A stretch of 64,000 bases of DNA. Origin: Trissonchulus latispiculum. Taxonomy: Eukaryota > Nematoda > Enoplea > Enoplida > Ironidae. The DNA lies in NCBI GenBank assembly GCA_030248195.1, contig JASAND010012559.1, forward strand, positions 1 through 64,000. Reading direction: 5' to 3'. The position numbers were made by a program, and so were the translations under genes. Position 1 is the stretch's first letter. Every line of letters starts with the position of its first letter. Positions 34,401-46,400 of this stretch are shown here, in pieces. The notes under the pieces were generated by a model, which was given only the letters and a program-made list of their open reading frames with translations, did not search any database and had not been told where the DNA came from.

Positions 34401-37400
34401 GCATGATTACGCAATAAACAATAATAAAAGGGCCAAAAATTCGAAAGTGGCCAGTCTGTTTATTTTTATCGAAGTGAACGGCCGCGTTATAATGCCTTTC
34501 AAGTGTACTCAATGTGAAGAAACTTTTTCTATCATTGCTGACAGACGGCGGCATATTCGCAAGGTTCACGCTAACCGCAAAGCTAGAACCTGTTGTGACC
34601 ACACATTTAAAACCCTCCGATCCCTGAGAAAGCACAAGACTGAAGTGCATTCTCAATTCCTACATATCAATTCTAATAGCCAATCGATGGTGGCTGATAC
34701 GCTTGCGCATACTAGCTCTGTCCGTATTAATATTTCTGATGGATCATTTGCTTTTATTTTTGATTCTGAATGGCATCCATTTAGCAGCCTCTATTTGTCC
34801 CCAGTAACCATTGGCGGAGTAGTGTACCGTTCTGCTGAGCAATATTACCAGGCTGAGAAAGCGCGATACTTCTTAGACTGGAAGACTCATTGGAACATTT
34901 TAAATAGTTGGTCTCCGTCCTATGCCAAGCAGCTGGGTAAATCAATTGAAAATTACAACGAAAACATATGGTTAAATGCAGCCTGCAGCGTGATGGAATT
35001 TATTACTAAGGAAAAGCTACGGCAGCATCCTGAGATTGAAACTCTTTTGGTCAACACAGGTGATGATGTTTTGGCCGAAGCAGGAAAGTCAGATGTCTTC
35101 TGGGGAATTGGTGTGGATATAATTGATCCGGGCCTCAGAGAAACAACTACCTGGCATGGAAAGAATAAGCTGGGACAAATACTTATGAAGCTAAGGTCAG
35201 AAATTAGAAACGAATTCACTTAAACTGATTGTCATTAAAGACTGAGTATATTTTGTGTGTAAAATATTTGCTATATTAATAAAAAGAAGTTTGCTGTTGT
35301 GTTATTCTCTAAGCTTTTGGTATGTGTAAGCGGGATGGCCCAAAACGTCATCGCTACTCCCTTTCTGAAATTTCAGCACCCTTTCACATGTATAGTAGCT
35401 GCTCCCACAAAGGCCGGTAAAACAACGTTCGTGTCTAAGCTAATACATTTCTCGGACCAAATGATAGTTCCCAGCCCACAGCGCATTCTCTGGTGTTACA
35501 GTGAGTGGCAAGAAACATATGATAATTTAGCTGATGTTGAATTTCACCAGGGAATTCCAGAACTGGAAGAGTTGAAAACAGGTCGGTCTACCCTGGTGGT
35601 GATAGATGACTTAATGTCGGAAGTCCAGAAAGATTCTAGACTAATTGAGTTGTTTACTCGCGGATGCCATCATTGGTCGTGTAGCGTGATACACATTACT
35701 CAAGACATATTTTTTGATAAGCGACGTACTAGCCGCATCAACGCCCAATACATAGTCTTGATGAAAAATCCAGCAGACAAACTCACTCCTCTGAATTTGG
35801 CAAAGCAGATGTTTCCCGGCAAAGTAGACGGATTCATGCAAGCGTTTAACCACGCCACACAGAAACCGCATGGGTACTTACTCATTGACTTGGATCAGAA
35901 CACACCAGATGACTTTCGACTGAGATCAACAATATTTCCCAACGAGCCAAATGGTGTTTACAAACTGAAAAAGACATAAGAAGGATTCAAAAGACACATA
36001 ACTTACACTGTATTTTGTACTAAATAGTTGGCTATGGCTAAGCGTTTTGAAAAGCATGTCGACTACCTCAAAGTGCTCTGCACTTGCAATGCTAAGCAAC
36101 GGCGTGGTATTATTGAAAATGGAAACTCAGAATTAATAAAAACTATTTGTGATTGTGTGGAAAATGTTTTGTCTGGTAACGTTCTACTTCCTGAAAACGA
36201 TTTACGGAGGCTAAAGCGGCACAGGAAATTATTGCGTCAACTTCGTAATAAGCAGAAAACCGTACAGTCAAAGAAGCGATTAATTGTACAACAAGGAGGT
36301 TTCCTTCCTACACTGCTAGCTCCTTTGCTAGGAATTGTTGGTGGACTGGTTACCGATCTAGTTATGAAAAGATAATGGAGTATTCTATCCTTGTGCGACC
36401 AGAATACTTTGAGCGCCATCTAAAAGAAAGTGAAACAGATGTGGAGCATATGACAAGAAAGCGGAAATACCCATCTGACGTTAAGCTGGCATTGTATAGA
36501 CAAAAGGATTACAGGCGGCGCCTGCTTAAAGACAAGGGGCAAGAGATTCTTGTTAAACAAAATCAAGCCGGTGAACCGGTGAAGCAAGATCCTCCAAAGA
36601 TTGATCCAATTGTTGCTACTTTACCAAAGAATCTGCAAAAGGTAGGAGATAAATTAATTGATCATTTGAAAATCATTCCAGATTTTAAGATCAATGACAG
36701 AGGGGAAATTTCATATAAAGGTACCGTGGAACATGGATCGAGAATACTTGACTTGGTTCACGACTTTGTTAGGCATAGACCGAAGAAAAGTCCAGCTAGA
36801 GGATGGGAGCTAATGGCAACAGCCTTGCGTGACAGTAACGTTCCTCGAGAATTTATCACAAACCCAAGTAGATGGAACTATATCAATAATCATACACAAC
36901 AACAAATTCAAGGAGGAACTGGCTTGGCTCTGCGGAAACTGAAATGGAAGACACTTTAGCATACTACTACTACACCCCCTCCAGTCCCGTGGCCTACTCT
37001 GGTCCTCAGAAACTGTACAACTATGTCAAGACGATAGGGTCTGCTCCAGGATTAACATTGCCAGCAGTTAAAGATTGGCTCAAGAAACAATATACTTACA
37101 CTCTGCATAAGCCTATTCGGCGTAAGTATGCCAGAAGGAGATATTTTGTCACTGGCGTTGATATGTTATGGCAAATTGATTTAGCAGATATGTCTAGAGT
37201 TGCAAATGTGAACGATGGATACAAGTTTCTGCTAGCATGTATTGATGTGTTTTCAAAATATGCTTGGGCAGTTCCTGTCAAGTCTAAGTCTGCAAGCGAG
37301 GTTACAGCAGCATTTGAGTCTATACTACTGCAGTCGTCGCGAATGCCAGCAAAGTTGCAATCAGATAGAGGCAAGGAATTTTTAAATCAACCATTTCAGA

Positions 37401-40400
37401 AATTTCTTATCAACAAGGATATACACTTTTATACTTGCGACAATCCTGATATCAAGTGTAGCATTGTGGAACGATTCAATAGAACACTGAAGACAAAGCT
37501 GTGGAAGTATTTCACTAAAACTAGAAGCTATCGATACATTGATGTTTTGCAGTCGTTTGTTGATGCGTACAACAACACAAGACATACAAGTATTGGAATG
37601 ACTCCAGCAGAAGCTTCCGACCCAGCTAATCACAATAAGGTTTACCAAAAGCTGTATGGGCGTCAACGGCATGCTATTGCGAGAGCAAACTTACAGGTTG
37701 GAGACATTGTTAGGATCAGTAAAGCAAAGGGCACGTTTGATAAAGGTTACCTTCCTAATTGGTCCGAAGAGCTGTTCAAAATTGCAAGAGTAGCAACCAA
37801 CAGCTATCCTCCAATGTATCAGCTTCTGGATCTACAGAACGAACCGGTGCAAGGAGGTTTTTATGAGCCTGAATTGCAGGCTGTCACCGAGCCCGATAGC
37901 TATTGGATTGAAAAAATCATAAAAAGGCGTCGGCGCCGCGGCAAACTTGAGTATCTGGTGAAGTGGTCAGGATATCCAGAAAAGTTTAATAGCTGGATCA
38001 GCGATGGCGACGGATTTCTACCTGCAACTACCTAGTAATACCGGAGACTTTGACAGTAATACTCTTGCTCATTATGAAGTGAGACTACCTCATCGAATAG
38101 ATCTAGAAGGTGAATGGGAAGTGGCCCTGGTTGAAATGATGTATCCTGTAACATGGGGAAACTTTCTAGAAAAGGACACCACAATTTCAATAACTTTCCC
38201 TAATCACCGTCCGGTAGTTAAACAACTACCAAAAAGACACTACGACACAGTTGACGACTTGTGTCAAGCCATCAATTTTACTATTCTCAATATGCGCCAT
38301 CCTACCACCCAGGAGGCAGTCCCAATACACTTTAGATTTGATGGATACAGACATAGAGTTGTATACACTGTACCGGCAAAAAAGGTTAGGTTTGTCTACT
38401 ATCTACGACTAAGCGATGATTTGTATCAAATGCTTGGTTTTGATTGGGGAAATCAGAGAACTACACGATCGGTTGACAAAATTGTGTCTTTGGAAGGCAA
38501 ACAAATAGCACCAAACAGCGCTACAGCTTACAACTTGTTGGAGTTTGCAGCAGAAAGAGAGCCTGATATGAAAGGGGGTTTTTATTCTTTATACGTTTAC
38601 TGCGACGTGGTAGCCCCTCAAGTAGTAGGTAATGCACTGGCTCCATTGATCAGAGTGATTAATGTTGAAGGTCAGCATGGTGATAGTGTAAGCAAAGAAT
38701 ACCATAATCCGCACTATGTGCCTGTGTTGAAGAAGGAGTTTAGTACCATTGAAATTAATATAAACGATGATAGTGGCAAGCCTGTTAAATTTTCATTTGG
38801 AAAGGTGTTTGTCAAGCTACACTTTAGAAGGCTAAGACAATGAGAACCCCCTACTATCCAGAAAGTATAAAGACTTGGGAAGATGCGCTGTTGCAAACAG
38901 GAGGCGCACTTCCCACATATTCCGGCCAACCTTATCAAAGAGGGTATGGAATTGGAAGTTTCTTTAGGGGCCTGTTTCGAGCTGTCTGGCCCACAGTAAG
39001 AAAGGTTGGTGTTCATGTCGGCAAGGAGGCGCTTAGAACAGGAAGCGAAGTTGCAAGAGATTATCTTAATGAACAAAAAGACATAAAAAGCTCATTGAAG
39101 AAGCGTAGCCGTCAGGCGTTGGGACGCACACTGAGTAAGGTTGGTGAGGACTTACAGCAAGAGGGGGAAGGTATTGGTTATAGACCACCGGCAAAAGACA
39201 TAAGAAGGCTAAGAAAGAGACGTAGAGTAACACTTCGATCTGACGTATTTGGAAATGGCTAAGCAGCTTGACGCGCAATCATATCCTGGATTTAAAAGTG
39301 AACTGGATCTATTCTCCCTTCCTCCTACTCAAGTTGCTGTAGAAAAAGGCTACTGGGCAGAATATTATCCTCAGAATCCAGTAACAGACAATGGTCCCTA
39401 CAGAATACATGTGCCAAAGGATTCCTTTATGCTGGATTTGAACAAAAATTATCTGTATTTGAAAATCAAAATTGTCACGGAAGATGGAAAGGACCTGGAA
39501 TACCCGACATTGGCGAGTGGCGCAGCAGACACGAGCAAGGCTATAGTAGCTCCCATCAATCTGATTGGCTCCACCCTGTTCGAGAGAGTTATTGTCAAAC
39601 TTAGTGACAAAGAGATTGAAAACAGTGGACCTTTGTACGCTTATAAGGCGTATTTGGAAGTATTGTTAAGCTACGGTTGGGACGCCAAGACAACTCATCA
39701 GCAACTGGCTATGTTCTACAAGGACACTGTAGGAAATTTTAATGATCTGTCAACAGGTGCAATGAAATGGCGGGGAAAGCCATTCATGACGAATAAGGGG
39801 GTGGAATTGCTTGCTCCTTTGCATTGTGACCTGTTCAAACAAGACAGATATATGCTAAGTGATACCGAATTCTCAATAGAATTACACCGAAATTCAGATA
39901 AATTTGCCCTGATGAGTGAAGGAGCAGCCTACAAAGTAAAGGTGGAAGATCTCAGATGGTATGTATGGAAGGTGAAGCCGCAGGAATCCCTTAGTTTGGC
40001 AATTGAAAATGTTCTACGCAGCAACAAGGCAGCAAAATATCCTATCAGGAGGGTTAAAATGGTGACTAGGCATGTGGCGCCAAAGTCTCAGACAGTTGTG
40101 GAAAATTCAATCTTTTCTGGTCAACTACCCAGGCGGGTGGTTATGGTGTTGGTAGACTCTGAAGCTTTCAATGGTTCTTTTACCAAGAACCCTTTGCAGT
40201 TTGAAACCGGCAAAATCAGTGAGCTGTCGCTCAAATGCGGAGATGAGTATATTCCCAAACATCCGATGAAAATGGAATGGGACGCCTTCCAGTACAGTGT
40301 CCCATATATGTACCTATTTGAGGGCATTAGCGCAGTCAACAGTGATAAAGGAATAGATTTATCATACGGAGACTATCGTAAAGGATACACAATTTTTGCC

Positions 40401-43400
40401 TTTAATCTGACAGCAGACAGTATCGATGGAGGCGCAATGGAATTAATAAAAGAAGGTGATCTATCTTTGTATATGCAATTGAAGGAACCCCTAAGCGCAA
40501 ACGCACAAGGAGTAGAAATCATTATTTATGGTGAATTTGATAACTTAATTTCTATCGATCAAAACAGAACGCCATTCTTCGACTACTCACTGTAGAAATA
40601 ATAAATGAAGAGCAGTGGTGCTCGTCATAGGAGGCAATATGAACAGTTTGGAAATTGCAGAAACATTTAAAAGAGACTTGTGCGTAGATCGATTTTTCCT
40701 GGGAGTATTTCCGTGCGATCAATTGCCGGAAATACAGCAGCGGCCGGCATGCCTAGTTCTCAATACTGATCCTGCAGTGGCTCCCGGCCAACATTGGATT
40801 GCAATGTATTTTGACCAGTATACAGAATACTTTGACAGCTATGGCCTGGAGCCAATTTTGGCTTGCCAAGATAAGTATATTATTCATAAAACTAACCAGT
40901 TTTGTTTGCAGGACTTTGATACTAACGTTTGTGGGGAATACTGCATTTATTTTTTACATAAAAGGTTGAGAGGATGGTCGTTCGAGGGCATCATAAGCTA
41001 TTTAAGGAAGCGTGGAGATAAGAATGACTCAGTCGTGAAAACCTTTGTCGACAGGTTGCGCGTTTACAAGTACTGTCCTTCAGCTCAGTGTTGTACGTGC
41101 AGAAGCTATGAAGATTGTTAACATTGTGCAGAAAGGAAAGCTAAATTCCAGAGTAGATTTAACTAAAGTCCCAGGCGCTGTCTACAATCCAGGACGGTTT
41201 AGTGGAGCCATTCTAACTGTAGGGCCTTGCACAATTTTATTATTTTCTACGGGAAGTTTCTTGTGTCTTGGAGCTAAAGCCGAAGACGACGGACTGGAGA
41301 GTGGACAGAAATTGGCAAATCTTTTGAATACTAGTGTTTGGGTGCAGACCACCTGCAATATTGTAATTTCTCATCAGATTGGTTCTGAAATTGATTTGGA
41401 GGGTCTTTACAACCATCTCAAATGTAACTGTTCGGATATTTGCTTAGAGTTGGAGTTGTATAGTGGCCTAGTATGGAAAATGAATGGGGGTACTATAAGA
41501 ATGTTTCATAATGGTAAATTTTTTATTGTTGGTTTGCGTAGTGTATCTGATGCTATTAGTCTTGTAAATGATGTGTGCTGTATTTGCTGTGGTTTTTTGA
41601 AATAAAGACATACAAACAATAAAAGAAAAGAGAAAAAAACAATGACAGCGGTGACAGAGAACCTTCCCGTGGTGCTGTCGTTAAGGCATTCCAAATGCTG
41701 AACAAGTCTTACTCTGTCAGCTATGAAACCTGATTCTGCGATGATGCAGGTATGGTGTAGTTATATATACGTTAGCCAACACCAAGCTAAGGGTACAGAA
41801 ACGCCATTGAGTTATTCATGCAGCGTGCTAGATGCTGAACTGCTCCATCACTAGGGTGGGGTGATGAATAACTCAATGGCATTTCTGATGCACTTGTTAC
41901 AGTAGTTCTGTTTTCCAACCATTAAACTACCAACCTATAAACAATATTTTCTTGTGTTAATAGAACAAACAGCCGCACCACAATTACCAAGACTTAATTT
42001 AGTTTTACGTCATTAACAGACAATAAAAAGTATTCGGGCGGCGCGGCGGGGAGGGGTGATTACGTAATCGCTGCACGCTTGCGCAATCAGCGCAGCTGAT
42101 TGCGCCTGCGGGCAGCGTGATACTAAGCTAAACGTATGGTTATTTATAAACAGCTTATGGAAATTCCAAGAATTGTGACGTAATAGTTAGCTAGCAAAGA
42201 TTAGCTAAGGTACATTATTGGTTTCTATATCACGTGATATAAGCAATCATCAGAATGATTGCGTCATAACCTGCAGCTGGTGACTAGCTAGTGTTATTGA
42301 TCAAAAATGGTCTCGCTATAAGCTGAAGAGATATCTTTAACACATTATGTGCAAAGCATGGTAATGTAATATATTGGCAGACAATCAATAGGAAAAGTTA
42401 GGGTAGGAAAGGGTCACACCAGTGCCTATGACATGAATGTGTCATATGTTGTTTATAATTCTGCTTGGTACGTTTGCTTTAATAATGTTTATAAAAATAC
42501 AATATATATATAAGGATTTAGGCAATAGGTCTGTTTCGAGTAGCCGTTTTTGTTTTACGTAGCTGTTTTCAAGTTGCTTAAGTTGCATGGTGCTTAAATA
42601 CAGGTGACCATAATCGTATATAATATACGTATAATCATCAAATTGTCATTTGTCGTCAAATCATTATCATTACAACGCCAATATGAGCCTCGTTATAGGG
42701 CAGGCTCATATGGTTCGCCGATGATATGGCTCATATGGCTACCGCGACCCCTATGATAGGAGTATGCACCAAGAGTACATAATAAAAAAAAGAGTGTGAC
42801 AGCTGACAGGCTTTCTGTGATCAGCCGCAGGTATGCTCTACGCGCTAACTGAAGACCCCCACAAACGTGTATCTATGATCCACCTTACAAATGTGTGCCC
42901 GGTACATGGTCTTGTACGCTCACTCGCTGTATCTTTACGAAAGCTCAAAAACACGTTTTACAAGCGTGCGTACGGCCAATTTGTGTCTGCTTCGAGCTTT
43001 AGAACTCAAAGATTAAGTGAAAAGTCAGCCGTTAGCGAACAGAGCATGTACCTGCAGCTGATAACAGAGACTAGGCTTAGTGTCATACTCTTATCGTTAT
43101 GTACTGTACTCTTGGTATTATGTACTTTTGATATCACTAATACAGAGACCTTCCAAAGCTACTCAATGATGGCACCAAACTTGTTAACGCCCTATTTGTT
43201 TTAGGTTCTCATATCCTGGCAGCCCGCGTTTGCTTTGTAGGAACACATACTTTAGTGAAAGAGATTGGGATCACACTGTCCAGATTTAGTTGCGAATGCA
43301 TATCCACAAACTGTTGCTTCTGACCGTCCACCGCATCCAATAGGGTCTGAACCTCACGTCTGCTAATCATGAGCTTTGTATCGTCCTAAGAAAAATGGAA

Positions 43401-46400
43401 TTAACTTTAATATTTTGTAAATTTAGCATAAAAACTGCTGACGCTATAGCAAGCAGGGTAGAACAATTTTGGCAATAAGCTTACAATTTTCAGCACATAA
43501 ATTTTACGAGCATTTACTATTTACCCTAGTAACGTGATAAACTGAACATCCTTCGAAAGATTCCAAACTTGGGGCTAAAGATGAGTAAATAACATCTTCG
43601 GTTCTTGGAATCTCAAGAAAGTAAGACTGTGAAAAGGATAAATTTACACTGGTGGTCTACGTAAGTCAACCGAATTTATTGCACACATGCCAACCTGAGG
43701 AACAGAACGCTCCAGCTGTTGTGCTATGGCAGAAGACTGGGACAACATGTTCACTAGATCTTCCTGACGCTGACGCAGCCCGCTGACACGATCATGAGTG
43801 TAACTGTCTACGACCAGCAAAGCGGCAGTTTCCTGTGTAGCTAGCTGGTCTCGCAATCGTGTGAAGTAAGATCGAATCTACAAAGTCAAAAACGTAACAC
43901 CGAACGTTTTTGTTTAGTAGATGGCAGAAATTTTGAAAAAGTTTTCACCAAGATTTTTTAACTATTTTCAGGCACAGGTAAAACTGGTTGCCCTAAAGCC
44001 ACAATAAAACGCGGTTCCTTCTCCATGGTTAGGGAATCTACAAACTAACGATATATGCACGTGCCTGAGTCCTAGCAGCTTCAGCAGAGCCAAGCGAAGT
44101 AGCTCCTCCTTCGATCGTTTCCACAGTATACCCAATCTGCCGCAACACTTCAGCCACGTCTGTGGAGAAGGCTTGCAGACAATTCAGTCTGCCTTGAATC
44201 TTAGAACGGAATGACTTGGATTCCACTTCCAGCAAACCATGCTAAAAACCACTAATACAATATTATCTATTCCCTGCATATATAACGTAAGGTCAGAGTA
44301 TGCTAAGCTATTACACAGATGGAATTGGTTTCGTGGGGAAGGGTGGAGCTTTTAGTTTTGTGAGGATGTTTCCCGACCCCTACACGCCCCCTCTTGTTTG
44401 GGCTTCCCCCTACTTACTAGACGTGCTCAGAAAATATCAAATTTTAAGGATTTTTGGTCAAAACAATTCAAAACATTTCCAGCTTCGCCGGAATTTTCCC
44501 CACTTTCAAAACCCTAAAAAATGCAAGCCAGCATAAGCGTACTTGATGTTGTCGATGTCTGCCATAATCTCGGCAAAGCAAGCACATCAATGGACTTTCA
44601 GCCAAACAACCGTCTTCAAGACAAACAAATTCAATGGCATAAGCCGAATGATAGGGACACTTCTGCTTTTGTAAAGGTTTCTATAGAACAAATATGCAAA
44701 GCCATTAAGCAATATTACCTCAATACAAGAAATTTAACAGGAACAAACAATTATCTTAGAAAAACATGTATATTCGGAAAACGTTATCGAAAAACATACA
44801 AAGGTGATTTCGTAACTCTAGCTTGACTTACTTCTGATACAGGGACACGCTTGTGGCGGCTGAGAACTCGTGACTTGTGAGTCAACTTTTCACACTTAAT
44901 GCAGAGATGACTCTCACAAACCGTACAGTACAAGACAGCAATGTGACGGTCATCCTCATCACAGGGAACTCCAAGCTACAAAAATGTTGTTCGAGAACTG
45001 TTCACCAAAATCAACAAAAGTGGTCAAAGTGTAATCCAGAAAACTGGTACAAAAGAACTAAAAGTATCTCAAAACCCGGACAAATACACGACCAGCCATA
45101 TTATTTCTTCCTTCTTAAGCCAAATTTCTTTTCACAATTCACGCCTACATTCATTTTAAAACTACTGACTGCTGAAACTGAGTCATCACAGCATACCCAC
45201 CTGCATCTCCTTCATCAGATCTATATCCAAATTTGTACTAGGACTGGAATCAGCAGAAGCACCGGTGGAAGAGGAAGCTCCGGCAGCCAAAGTGGAACCA
45301 CCTGGCAACGGTGCAAACGTTCCTGGTAGGTCACCCAAACGATTCTGTTGCGTTCTACGTTCATCCAACAACTCGATCAGGGCAAAATTCTTGCGCAAAG
45401 AAAACACTCCACCACTATCAACGCTAATGACCTGTAAGAGATAAGATGACAAACACTTAAGATGGCAGAAAATCCCATTTTGAACAAACATCCAACTGTG
45501 ACGTGACGTCATTAGGTATACATATGTCAGCCATTTTTAGTGGAGGGTCCCCACTTTTCTCCATGCACCCCCTCCCCACCTTTTTGGCGGACGCCCAAGA
45601 GTCGAAAAATAAAGTTTTCGAAGTCAAGTTTCAAAAATTGTATCAATTCCTAGCCAATTTACGGAACTATACTTGTATCTTGGTCTTGCACCTGCGCACT
45701 TTCAAAACCTTAAAAATGGCAGTATGATCTTCCAATCAGTAGTTTTACTAAACAAAAAATTACTAAGCTATGGCAAAGATGAAATAAATAGTATTTGTTA
45801 CGTTTACTTGTCTATCGAATGGGCAACAAATAGTGTTATCATCTGATCTAAGAAGCTGCTGCAAACAGGAATGACAAAGAGTGTGTCCACAAATCAGAAG
45901 TCGTGGAGTATGAGCGCCAGAACTAGTGAAACCGGAAGCACACACGCGACAGGTTAAACCCTAAAATTTCAAATAGGGAAATCAGCTGCAAAAGACTTTC
46001 TGTTATTACATTAGATTGCATCTGTTAAGATAGCTGTGTCGATGTACAATGCACCATGTCGTTTGTCACTTCAGTCTGAATATGAACTCTTTCTAGCTTG
46101 AAGCAACTGCGACTCAGTTGGCAGAGCGAAATGTGGATGCAATTCCCAGCAGAGTTCGAATTTTTAGCATCTCAGATGCTGGAGTCAAGGCCGCACCCAT
46201 GGGGTCTCAGGTGTCTAGATTAATCGGGGTTTATTAATTAATTAATTAATTAATTAATTAATTAATTAATTAATTAATAAGTCTAGATTAATTGGGGTAT
46301 GTTGTTTAATAACAAATCCGTGGAGGAAATGTGGGGGATTTTTAAAAGTATATGCTTAAATTTGATGGCCAATTATGTTCCTACAAAGATGGTCTTTCAT

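Larger units (their letters stand above)
28183..42403 (+). mobile_element. Complete Polinton/Maverick (adintovirus-like) element
   Basis: A 14.2-kb element bounded by 0.37-kb terminal inverted repeats. It encodes, all on the plus strand, pPolB, a membrane protein, Znf-NADAR, packaging ATPase, a small basic protein, a conserved unknown, a chromodomain integrase, minor capsid, a basic GG protein, major capsid, cysteine protease and a TBP-like protein. Polymerase, integrase, ATPase, protease and both jelly-roll capsid proteins together define Polintons, which are virus-like transposons. Every frame is open. It lies in TRIM23 intron 8, antisense to the host gene. The usual 6-bp target duplication could not be identified because the left flank is a C-rich run. 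Confidence 0.95.

Noticed and set aside
30297..40339. Minus-strand frames of 60-120 codons across the Polinton genes
   Set aside because: They are shadows of the plus-strand genes, with no motifs or starts in consistent context.
28165..42415. 6-bp target duplication and AG...CT termini for the Polinton
   Set aside because: The flanks compared (C-rich run at left, TAGGAAAGGG at right) do not match in any register I tried.
42833..43204. 123-codon plus-strand frame right of the Polinton
   Set aside because: Lies inside a MITE with inverted ends related to 21955-22020. No protein family signature.
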